Shown one piece after another: positions 8,307 through 16,800 of a stretch of DNA of 22,414 nucleotides. Position 1 is the first letter of the stretch. Each line of letters opens with the position of its first letter. A program made the position numbers and the translations under genes. A model generated the notes under the pieces. The model was not told where the DNA came from, searched no databases, and saw only the letters and a program-made list of their open reading frames with translations. Where the stretch lies: NCBI GenBank assembly GCA_030595585.1, contig JAUVCY010000003.1, positions 1-22,414 on the forward strand, written 5' to 3'. The DNA is from Thermoplasmatota archaeon. GTDB lineage: Archaea > Thermoplasmatota > Penumbrarchaeia > Penumbrarchaeales > Penumbrarchaeaceae.

Positions 8307-9288
8307 CTGTGTTCATTCCCGATCCGCCCGTCCTCCTCAGCTCCTTCTCCTCCTCGGCCTCCTTCTTGTTCCTGTAGTTGAAGAACAAGGTAAGGACCAC
8401 ACCAAGAGGTATAAGGATCGCGGCTATGGTGAAAACCACCGAATAGACCGTGTTCATCATCACGCTGTCAGCAAGCTGAGTGTTGATGAGAGGAGTGACC
8501 CATCTCATGAAGAGATTGATCAACAGGAAGACGATCGTCACTACCCCCACTATAATCATTAGGATGGCACCCAAGATATAGTAGTTGTTTATAACAGGGG
8601 TAAGGCTGAAATCGCCTACCGCCTTCTCCTTCGCATAGGAGATTATCTCGTTGAACCTCTGAGCTCCGTGATTGAGCTCAAGGAACAGCAGATAGGACAT
8701 GGCAAACAGGAAAAGTACTATCCAATTTCCTATTGTCAGCGTTTCGATATCGAGAAGCTTGGAGTTGTTGAAACCAAGCATTGTCATCCCTACTATCGTT
8801 GCTATCGTACCTACGACATACATCGTTGTCGGTATATCCTGGTTCATCCATTTCAGTATCTTCATGGATGTCAGGTAATAAGATAGAAGCAGGCCCACCG
8901 TGGCCAATAAGGCCAGGAATCCATACCCAAGAAGGAATATCACTGTATCTGTGGATGTTGCGATATATTCGTTCCATCCTGTAAGGAAAACTGGTGTCAA
9001 CAACACCACCGTCCAGATCCATATGATAAGTCCTGTCAACGGGAACCTCATGGTCCTCATGGGATCATAGGGGGTGAAGAACTGGGATGCCAGTACTATC
9101 ATTCCTCCCAATATGAACATTAGAAGCCCATATATGGAGTTCCCAACAAAACCTACGGCAAGTCCCAGCAATATGAAGGAGAGGAACCAGAATATGGCTC
9201 CTCCTACCCACATGATCACTGTCTCACCGGTTTGAATACCGATCTCCAGAGGTACCAACCTTTCCGTGTCATCAATATATTCTACCAC
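8296..9288 (-). CDS. Eight-span integral membrane protein of unknown function, last gene of the MoxR operon
   Basis: I do not recognise the family. The 330-aa protein has about eight hydrophobic spans (near 24-49, 51-70, 82-104, 115-140, 155-173, 187-205, 237-261, 280-304) and a short charged C-terminal tail (KKEAEEEKELRR). No enzymatic motif is evident. The start is GTG at 9288 with GAGGTGAT about 5 nt upstream; that Shine-Dalgarno site includes the TGA stop of the DUF58 gene, 9 nt away, so the two are likely translationally coupled. Membership in a MoxR/DUF58/DUF4129/DUF4350 operon suggests a membrane component of that complex, which is inference from position only. Confidence 0.85.
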   Translation of the reverse strand: MVEYIDDTERLVPLEIGIQTGETVIMWVGGAIFWFLSFILLGLAVGFVGNSIYGLLMFILGGMIVLASQFFTPYDPMRTMRFPLTGLIIWIWTVVLLTPVFLTGWNEYIATSTDTVIFLLGYGFLALLATVGLLLSYYLTSMKILKWMNQDIPTTMYVVGTIATIVGMTMLGFNNSKLLDIETLTIGNWIVLFLFAMSYLLFLELNHGAQRFNEIISYAKEKAVGDFSLTPVINNYYILGAILMIIVGVVTIVFLLINLFMRWVTPLINTQLADSVMMNTVYSVVFTIAAILIPLGVVLTLFFNYRNKKEAEEEKELRRTGGSGMNTGMA

Positions 9289-9297
9289 ATGATCACC

Positions 9298-10569
9298 TCA
9301 ATAGTTGCGTGCCTCCAGTAATACCTGGGTCAATGGTGTCGCGGGTTTCCAATCTATCACCCTTACACCATATCCACTTAACTCCTGTATGAGTATCTCC
9401 CGATCCAACCTGAGAATATCATAGGCCACGGGGTCTACTTTCTCACCCTTTTTCTGTTTTGCCATTATCTCAAATTCAATTGAATTTGGTGAGATGATGG
9501 TCACATCGAACTCGAGCATCACCATCATGCTCACGGCCTTCCTGATAGAATCGTCCTCTTCCATATTGGAGATGACTATCACGGGGGAGTGCCTGGGCAT
9601 ATAGGGTATTGCCACTTCGACGATACCAGATAAGGGTATGTCACCCTTGGGATTGGCGCCTGAAAGGGCAGTCAGAAGCTCAAAGAGCTGTTTCTGACCG
9701 GTTCCTTTCTTTATCGTCAATACCTTGTCAGAGTAAACGACCATCTGGACCGAATCCCTTCGTTTGAGGAAGAAACTCGCCAGGGTCGCTGCCGCACGTG
9801 CTCCGTAGAGGTTCGCATTGTCGGAGTCCATACCATAACGGGAAGCAGTTCTGGAATCGAACACGATGGTTATATCCGAAACGGATAATCTCTCGTGCTC
9901 GTTGACCAGCAGCTTTCCCGTCGAGGCATAGGCCTTCCAGTTAATATCCCTGAAAGGATCGCCCGGAACGTAATCCCTTATCGCGAAGAACTCTGAACCA
10001 GGTCCAGGTAACTTCACCTTCATCTCTCCGGGATACATCTTGGGCTGCTTCGACTTGATGTAGAGCTCTTTTACATCCCTAACCTGAGGATAAACAGTGA
10101 GGTCCGATTCGAACGCTACTGTCTTCTCCTTGTAGAACATGTTGAATGGGTCGTGGGTCCTCAGCGTGATGGGTCCTATCCTGTACTGACCTTTCAGGGG
10201 GCACTTGACCTGATACTTAAGTCGCGTTGCACCCTTGGGATTCAGGTTCAGATAGGTATAGTTGGTTCCATCTTTTATCTGTATGGTCCTGGGAAGTTTA
10301 TCCCTGACCTCCAGGAAACCGGTCTTACCACCCTGGTTGAGAATACGAAGCTCTACATTCACCGTACCATCTTCGAAGATCTTCTCGTGTGACATCTCTC
10401 TGTCAGCGGTCAAACGCGTTGACGTGTTTGCAAACATACTGACAACGGTAAAGACAAATCCAGCCAATGCTACCATGACCAACAACAGGTTTCGGGTAGC
10501 CAATCCCAATAGGGTCAGGATCACTGACATGCTAATGAAGCAAGCTGCTTTTTTTGTCCACATATTCAC
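9298..10569 (-). CDS. DUF58 family protein (vWA-like partner of MoxR)
   Basis: A 423-aa DUF58 protein. Two N-terminal spans (about 7-28 and 29-47) anchor a beta-rich domain (about 50-190). The family's central signature follows at about 195-225: FAIRDYVPGDPFRDINWKAY, then GKLLVNE. The C-terminal part (about 233-400) resembles a vWA fold but starts with FDSRTAS, so the metal-site DxSxS pattern is not clearly complete. The annotated start is GTG at 10569; an in-frame ATG two codons later (10563) with GGTG just before it is equally plausible. DUF58 proteins are regularly encoded beside MoxR ATPases and are thought to be their partners. The gene lies between moxR and the last membrane protein gene. 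Confidence 0.92.
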   Translation of the reverse strand: MNMWTKKAACFISMSVILTLLGLATRNLLLVMVALAGFVFTVVSMFANTSTRLTADREMSHEKIFEDGTVNVELRILNQGGKTGFLEVRDKLPRTIQIKDGTNYTYLNLNPKGATRLKYQVKCPLKGQYRIGPITLRTHDPFNMFYKEKTVAFESDLTVYPQVRDVKELYIKSKQPKMYPGEMKVKLPGPGSEFFAIRDYVPGDPFRDINWKAYASTGKLLVNEHERLSVSDITIVFDSRTASRYGMDSDNANLYGARAAATLASFFLKRRDSVQMVVYSDKVLTIKKGTGQKQLFELLTALSGANPKGDIPLSGIVEVAIPYMPRHSPVIVISNMEEDDSIRKAVSMMVMLEFDVTIISPNSIEFEIMAKQKKGEKVDPVAYDILRLDREILIQELSGYGVRVIDWKPATPLTQVLLEARNY

Positions 10570-10583
10570 ACCATTTCTTCGTT

Positions 10584-10604
10584 GGGAGGGGCACCGCCCC
10601 TCCC
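10584..10604 (-). promoter_or_regulatory. Intercistronic hairpin between the moxR and DUF58 genes
   Basis: A perfect 9-bp GC-rich stem (10584-10592 with 10596-10604) with a 3-nt loop sits in the 51-nt gap. On the mRNA it reads GGGAGGGGC-GGT-GCCCCTCCC. No U-tract follows, so it is unlikely to be a terminator. It could be an mRNA processing or stability element that sets different levels of the upstream and downstream parts of the operon. Confidence 0.6.
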
Positions 10605-10620
10605 ATAGCTTTATTCAATA

Positions 10621-11730
10621 TCAGACAGCCGGTACAGGTACCTCTGCCAGTATCTTGTTTACGATATCCTGGGCCAATACACCACGTATACGTGGCTCAG
10701 GTTTCAGGATGATCCTGTGGGCGAGCGCAGGCATCGATATTGCCTTCACATCATCGGGAGTGATATAGTCCCTGCCCTGAAGTACTGCTCTTGCCCTGGA
10801 CAATTTGAACAGAGCGAGCGAACCTCTCGGGGATGCACCGACCACCACCCTGGGATCTTCCCTGGTTCGGTATACGATCTCGACTATGTACGTCAGGAGG
10901 GCGGGGTCCATATGGACCTTCTCCACAACCTGCTGCATAGCTATGATCTTCTCGGGAGATGTTACTGTGTTCACATCAACCTGGTCCTTCCCTCTCATCA
11001 TCCTCCTGATCAGGATCTCCCTCTCATCCTCTCTTGAGGGATATCCCATGGACATCTTCTGCATGAACCTATCCACCTGAGCCTCAGGTAGAGGGTAGGT
11101 TCCTTCCTGTTCAATGGGGTTCTGCGTTGCCATTACAAGGAAGGGCTTTGGAAGCCTGTGGGTTACACCCTCAATGGACACCTGTCTCTCCTGCATGGCC
11201 TCAAGCATAGATGCCTGGGTCTTGGGAGGTGCCCTGTTGATCTCATCAGCCAGGATGATATTTGCGAATATCGGTCCTGGTCTGAATTTGAACTCGTTGT
11301 CCTTCTCATCATAGATATAGGTCCCGGTGATATCCGAAGGAAGCAGATCAGGAGTAAACTGAATACGCCTGTATTTGCATCCAAGGGTATCGGCGAAGGT
11401 CATAACCATCAGGGACTTTGCAGTACCCGGGAAATCCTCAAAGAGGATATGACCATCGGCCAGGACCGACAGGAGAACATGCTCCAGTACGTTCCTCTTA
11501 CCTATGATAGCTTTCTCAACCTCGGCGATTAGAGCGAAAGAGGTGGCTGATACACCTTTTATCGCCCTCTGCACTTCGGGTGATGTCGTTGTTCTCTTAG
11601 CTCCAGGAGCTGGAGGCTTTGCTGCGGGTGCAGGTGCTCCCCTTGGTGCAGACCCTTTTGGGGGCGCTACAGCTCCTCCTCCTGAAGGCAGTCGTGCCTG
11701 TGGCACGGGTTGGGTTCCATCCGGTGTCAT
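10621..11730 (-). CDS. MoxR-family AAA+ ATPase
   Basis: A 369-aa cytoplasmic AAA+ protein. Residues 1-45 are a Pro/Ala-rich, probably disordered extension. The ATPase core shows the MoxR P-loop EDFPGTAKS (98-106), Walker B IILADEINRAPPK with D162/E163, sensor 1 in ATQNP (N204), and the GASPRG segment toward the sensor-2 side. MoxR ATPases are proposed to remodel or load metal into partners with vWA-like domains, here the DUF58 protein. The ATG is preceded by AGGTGATG at about 6-8 nt. It lies 23 nt after the DUF4350-like gene and 51 nt before the DUF58 gene, inside one operon. Confidence 0.95.
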   Translation of the reverse strand: MTPDGTQPVPQARLPSGGGAVAPPKGSAPRGAPAPAAKPPAPGAKRTTTSPEVQRAIKGVSATSFALIAEVEKAIIGKRNVLEHVLLSVLADGHILFEDFPGTAKSLMVMTFADTLGCKYRRIQFTPDLLPSDITGTYIYDEKDNEFKFRPGPIFANIILADEINRAPPKTQASMLEAMQERQVSIEGVTHRLPKPFLVMATQNPIEQEGTYPLPEAQVDRFMQKMSMGYPSREDEREILIRRMMRGKDQVDVNTVTSPEKIIAMQQVVEKVHMDPALLTYIVEIVYRTREDPRVVVGASPRGSLALFKLSRARAVLQGRDYITPDDVKAISMPALAHRIILKPEPRIRGVLAQDIVNKILAEVPVPAV

Positions 11731-11753
11731 ATCTCATCACCTATTTTTATCCA

Positions 11754-13856
11754 TTATATTGCTTGGATCTTCTTAATTTTATCCATCAATCTCTTGATCT
11801 CCTGGGCTGAATAGGTACGATCCTTGTTCTGGACCAACTCTATCAGTTCAGGATCTTTAAGTGTAGCCATGATAGTTGATTCGTTGAGCGAGGAGAACTC
11901 CTCTGGGCTCAACCCTCGTTTTAGACGTATCTTCTCCCTTGTTGACAGACGCAATTTAATGGTCTGCAAATTGATGTCGCGGGGCATCTGTTTTCTTGGA
12001 GAGAGGACCGATATATCGAACCTGTGCGCCCAGCTCTCCTTATCCTTGACCAACAGAGCTGTGAAGATCATCAGGAAACCGATCTCAACGATTATCGGAT
12101 ATGCATAATAGGGAGATGAGGTAAGATAACCTGTAACCTCCATCACACCATATATGGGCTTGAGCAGATGGCCTGGTTCGATATGCCTGCTCTCATCGAT
12201 CAGTATGAGGTTGGTCTCTCCCTGTTTCGCAGGGCAAAGATGTCTGATCAGATCCAGGAGGAACTGCTGATTGTCATAATCATATTTGGGCTTGCCCTCC
12301 ATGTCATCGTCCAACCAGGGGTGAGCCACCTCTTCCCTTGACCAGTAATCTGGGGTATTGTCCATCAGATCGTTCAGATCCTCATCATCCCTATCGGAGA
12401 TCTCCCCGGTCTCCCTGAGGATCTCCCGATCCTCATCGATCAGGCCGTCTCCGTCATCATCCTCTCCGTTACCGATCGGGTCCCAGGGGAGGTTGACATC
12501 GTACGAGATGTGGTTCAATTCGTAAAGGTCCTTCATGAATAAAGATGGGTCAGATATGAACACTATGGATCCGAGCTCGGTGATAACCTTGTCAGCATCC
12601 TGGTTCAATTCCCTGACCCGGTATTTCTTCGGATCACTGGATATCTCCCTTATCGTCTCCATGGATTCCCCGGTGATAATATCCACAGCTCCCGACCCGT
12701 CATCGGCCACGGGGATCTCCACACATATCTGGATCTCATTACCGATCGAGGATACCTCATCGGCGTTCTCACCCTTGAGCTCTTCAATAGAGGGTATCGA
12801 AAGCATCCCATCATCATTCATATCAATAAATGACTTGGATGATCCATACGCCCATACCCATGGATTCACCGAGGATGACAACCCTGTTGGTTTGTAGGTG
12901 ATCAATTCGTATGTTTGAAGGTCCTCATCGATGATGTCCAACCTATCTATCTCACCGTCACCATTGTCATCGTCATTGGATTTTCCGTCAAGCCACTCGA
13001 GGTCTATGCTCCTGTGTCCGTTCCATAGAATATCGGCATCGCCGTTGGTTCGAAATACGACATCATCGTCCAGCGGGTCCTCATCTATGCCCTCATCCTC
13101 TGTTGGATTATCAACAACACCATCGTTGTCGTTGTCTCTCAAATCCTTGTTGAGGCGCGCGTTGTCCCTATCATCATCGTAGTTTCTGGAGCTCCCGGTA
13201 TTATCATCCTCATCTATCTTCCCGTCAGCGTCCTGATCATCATCCCACACGCCATCCCCATACGGATGGTCCTTTGTCCAGACCTTCACTCCGTCCTTAT
13301 CGTAGATATCTGAACCAATGTGTGCCTGAACAATGGTGTAGTTGGCGTTGGTATCGAAGGCCTCATCGTAGAACTGACCGCCGTAGAAGGTCACACCGAA
13401 ATCTTTTGCGAGTTGATTCGCGTTGCCGAAATCATCGGCGATGATCACGTGTCCGCCCCTTGCAAGGAAACTCTCTATGGCAGTTATCTCATCCTGTGTA
13501 TAGGACCTCTCAATACCTACAGCGACATATACTGTAGTTTTCGGATTGATCAGATCACCAAGGAGTAGGGTGGGCGTGGATACTATTGACCTTACCTTGT
13601 AGTCGTAGACGCCGTCGTCCGAGCTACTTCCGTCATAGAATATTGAGCCCTGAGTGTTGTAATTTAACTTCTCCAGATCATCCACGAACGGTTTGATATC
13701 GCTGAAACTGGTATCATATGCCGAGAACCTCGGATTGGTATCATCGATCACCCCAACCGCCGCAAAGGAAAACGAGAGCATTGGATATACCAAGAAAAGA
13801 AGTCCCAGTGTTACAGCGACACCGATGGCGATATAGTCCTTGTAGTTGAGTTTCAT
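11754..13856 (-). CDS. DUF4350-like membrane protein with Asp-rich insertions
   Basis: A 700-aa protein with an N-terminal span (about 9-33) and a C-terminal span (about 582-603) followed by a basic cytoplasmic tail of about 97 aa. The outer part resembles DUF4350: residues 38-160 carry the typical FSAYDTSFSDIK start and a GGHVIIADD strand, and the C-terminal half (430-560) has IVFISDPSLF, DNQQFLLDLI and NLILIDESRH. These halves are separated by a long segment containing Asp-rich calcium-loop-like stretches (about 201-310); a second such stretch lies at 461-520. Ordinary DUF4350 domains lack these, so the assignment is partly by pattern. It starts 11 nt after the DUF4129-like gene with GGGGGA upstream. 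Confidence 0.85.
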   Translation of the reverse strand: MKLNYKDYIAIGVAVTLGLLFLVYPMLSFSFAAVGVIDDTNPRFSAYDTSFSDIKPFVDDLEKLNYNTQGSIFYDGSSSDDGVYDYKVRSIVSTPTLLLGDLINPKTTVYVAVGIERSYTQDEITAIESFLARGGHVIIADDFGNANQLAKDFGVTFYGGQFYDEAFDTNANYTIVQAHIGSDIYDKDGVKVWTKDHPYGDGVWDDDQDADGKIDEDDNTGSSRNYDDDRDNARLNKDLRDNDNDGVVDNPTEDEGIDEDPLDDDVVFRTNGDADILWNGHRSIDLEWLDGKSNDDDNGDGEIDRLDIIDEDLQTYELITYKPTGLSSSVNPWVWAYGSSKSFIDMNDDGMLSIPSIEELKGENADEVSSIGNEIQICVEIPVADDGSGAVDIITGESMETIREISSDPKKYRVRELNQDADKVITELGSIVFISDPSLFMKDLYELNHISYDVNLPWDPIGNGEDDDGDGLIDEDREILRETGEISDRDDEDLNDLMDNTPDYWSREEVAHPWLDDDMEGKPKYDYDNQQFLLDLIRHLCPAKQGETNLILIDESRHIEPGHLLKPIYGVMEVTGYLTSSPYYAYPIIVEIGFLMIFTALLVKDKESWAHRFDISVLSPRKQMPRDINLQTIKLRLSTREKIRLKRGLSPEEFSSLNESTIMATLKDPELIELVQNKDRTYSAQEIKRLMDKIKKIQAI
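12927..13256 (-). repeat. Asp-rich, calcium-loop-like insertion in the DUF4350-like protein
   Basis: Residues 201-310 contain repeated DxDxDGxxD-type units (for example DQDADGKIDED, DNDNDGVVDN and DNGDGEIDR) resembling EF-hand or TSP3 calcium loops. A further unit, EDDDGDGLIDED, lies near 464-475. Similar units occur in the partner protein at 16763-17029. Confidence 0.65.
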
Positions 13857-13867
13857 CTGTCGTCCCC

Positions 13868-16800
13868 CTACCTATCCTTCAATACTACCTCGGTTTCCAC
13901 GAACTCCTCGTCCTGCAGCTCCATCTGCCTCAGCGCGGATTCCTCATCGAGCATGATATTATCAAGGCTCTTCTCCACGTTCCTCAGGCATCCAATGGCC
14001 TTATCCCTGTGCCCCTCACCGATAACGTGCTTTGAATACCTTGCCTCCTCGAGCAGGTCGAGGAAGGTATCCAGGGCCCTATCATCTATGGGTAGAGCCG
14101 TTCTCACAGCATCTTCGAACTCCCTGAACGTATCGGCATCCCTTCGCATAAATCCGTATCTCCGTAGATGAGCTCCCAATTTTTGATAGGATTTAAAGAT
14201 GACCGCCGAATAGGGGTTCCCTGTCTCCAGCTGATCCGCGGCCTTCTTGATGATCCTCTTGAGAGCCTTCAACCGCCTCTTCTTCTCTATCCAGCGATAG
14301 AAGAAGAACAGGCTGACGATCAAGATTATCAACAGCAACAACGATAAGAATATTATCATGGCTACCGGAACAGACGCCGGATCAGCCTTGGTGGCCTCCC
14401 AATAGGATGCAGGAAGTGTTCTTGTGCTCGATGTGAAATAATGTTTTCCAACAAACGTCACCTTTATGGTGAGATTATCGAACTCCTTTCCATCGGGGAT
14501 AACGAATGTTGCTCCGGTTGCGGTGTCCTTGAACTTCTGGGTGAAGTTGAAGGTGATCTTGCCGCGAGAGTCAGTGGTACCCCTTGTAGTGTTGGTATAT
14601 GCACCCATGCTCAGGTTGAACCAGACGGTCGCATATGAAACGGGTTCTCCGCTGGAATCCGCCGTGGCTCCCTCGAGGACCCTGAATGAGAATATCCAAT
14701 CCTCGATCTCATCCTCCTTCAGATCGATCTTCCTGTCGCCATCCTGATCAACAGGCCCTACCTGGATGGTATCGACCCTTGTGGACGACCAGATCTCCGC
14801 ATCGGTGATATTGGATGATGAACGATACAATGGCACCCCTACATCTACAGGCTCGGGGGTGAACTCCACCATGACCGTAACCTTGCCCACATCCAGAGTG
14901 GAAGGTACATTGGTGGTCTTGATCTCGAACATCCCCCTGAACTCTGCACTGGTCTGGGTCTTATCGACACCCATTCGCAGGATCTCATCGCCCTGTTTCA
15001 GGTAGGCTGTGATCAACATATTGCCGATCCCTTTCTGTTTCGGCTGGCCTTTGTAGGACTCGACGAGCTGCCCTGCTATCCTGGCCTCTCCATTCCTCAC
15101 CAGGACATCAGGGAAAGACTTCTCATCAAGGACCACTGCGGTCTCGGACGTAATGTAGAACTCATCCGGAACGGCGATTATATCCATGTAAGCATCATTC
15201 GGATAATATCTGATCCCGGACGGACCGTCTGGGAACTGAACAGAGCCTCCGAACTTTGCCACAATGAACGAACGCCCAACGTTTACGTCTTCACCTATGG
15301 TATACTCTTCGAAGGTGAACTTACCGATAGAGTTGGTTACTGCTGACCCGATCAATATGCCCGGCCCATCTGATTTGAGGTCATCATAATTTCCGGTATA
15401 GTCATCTTTTCTGTAGATACTTACAGTTCTGTTGCCTATCCCGACACCCCTGTCGTCCAGAAGTTCGCCTTTGATCTCCACTGCCTTGCCCTTTATCCCT
15501 GTGCTGGCATTCACCTCAAGCTGAGTAAATGAAACAACGGAGAACGGCATACCGTCGAAATCCCTGTAGTTGGAGCTGTCATAATAGTTGGAATAGAACT
15601 CGGCTGAAAATACCACCAGGACTGGAACGGGCCCAAGGGCATGGCTGGTCTCGATCTTTATATCTATCTCGAACTCCCCATCCTCCTTGGTCTGAAGCTC
15701 AAATTCCTGCTGCCAGGACTTGCTGAACCCCCAATAAAGTGTAACATCCTCATAAGCGACTCCCTCATTGATCGATCCAGGGGTTTGTGAGAGGTCCTTG
15801 AGCTTCCCGCGGATCCTCGCATAGTTCCAATTGTATGTCCGACCATCCGGACCCACAAAAGGTTTTCTGGTGATGAAGGTGTTCACCGGCATCCCGTTGG
15901 GATCCCTATCGTTAAAATCGGGTTCGCCATTCTGGTTCTGGTCGATCCATAGGCCCATATCTGTCTTGGCCCGGACCTGATATTTGGTTTGGTTCTCACT
16001 ATTTATATAGTATAGCAGGGGAATATGCATGGGATCAGTCTTGAAACTGGTCTCGACCATGATCGTCCAGTCACCAAGGACAATATCAGATCTGATCTCG
16101 AATCCAACCGAAAAGGTCCCGTTATCATCGATAACGGTCTGGTCGGGCCAGTAGTTCTCGTAGTTGTTGACGTCACCCCACCACATGCGGAAAGAATATT
16201 CGTGTGCGTAATCGTACCCGCCTATTTTGAGCCTTGGGCCCTCCTTTACCTTGTCAACCTCGTACTTGATCTTATCGACAATTGACCCGTTTATCCAGAT
16301 GGAATCTCCTCTGTAGACATACGTCTTCATTGTGGTCGGATCGCCCACGTCGAAGATCACGGCGGTGGGCCTCCTCACGTGGATCGTAACCGATGCGTTG
16401 CTCGGATTCCAGTAATAGTTGTTCGTCTTGTTGAAAGCCGGGCTGAACTCGACTGTGATGGTATGGGGTCCTGCAGTTACCTTCTGTGGAACTTCCCAAG
16501 AGAAATCAAAGACAGACCACGGTTTGGTCGATGCTGGGTCCGCATGTGTTTCAGATACGAACTGGCCGTCGAAGAACATCCTCATGGTCTTCGCGCCCAT
16601 ATTGGTCTCCGGGACGGAGATATCCTCTATCTTTCCGTCAAGGGTGAACGTATCGCCGATATCGACAACCGACTCGTGAAGAGTAAAAGAGGTCTGCGTA
16701 TTGTGCCATATCTCAACGTACATCCTCTTCTCATAACCACGCCTGGCGATGAACGCGTAAGGGTCCTCGTCCACTTCGCCATCGCCGTCATCATCACGGC

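Noticed and set aside
11410..11440. Asp in place of the first Gly of the MoxR P-loop (EDFPGTAKS).
   Set aside because: An ED.PG..K pattern is common in MoxR ATPases, so it is not a sign of inactivation.
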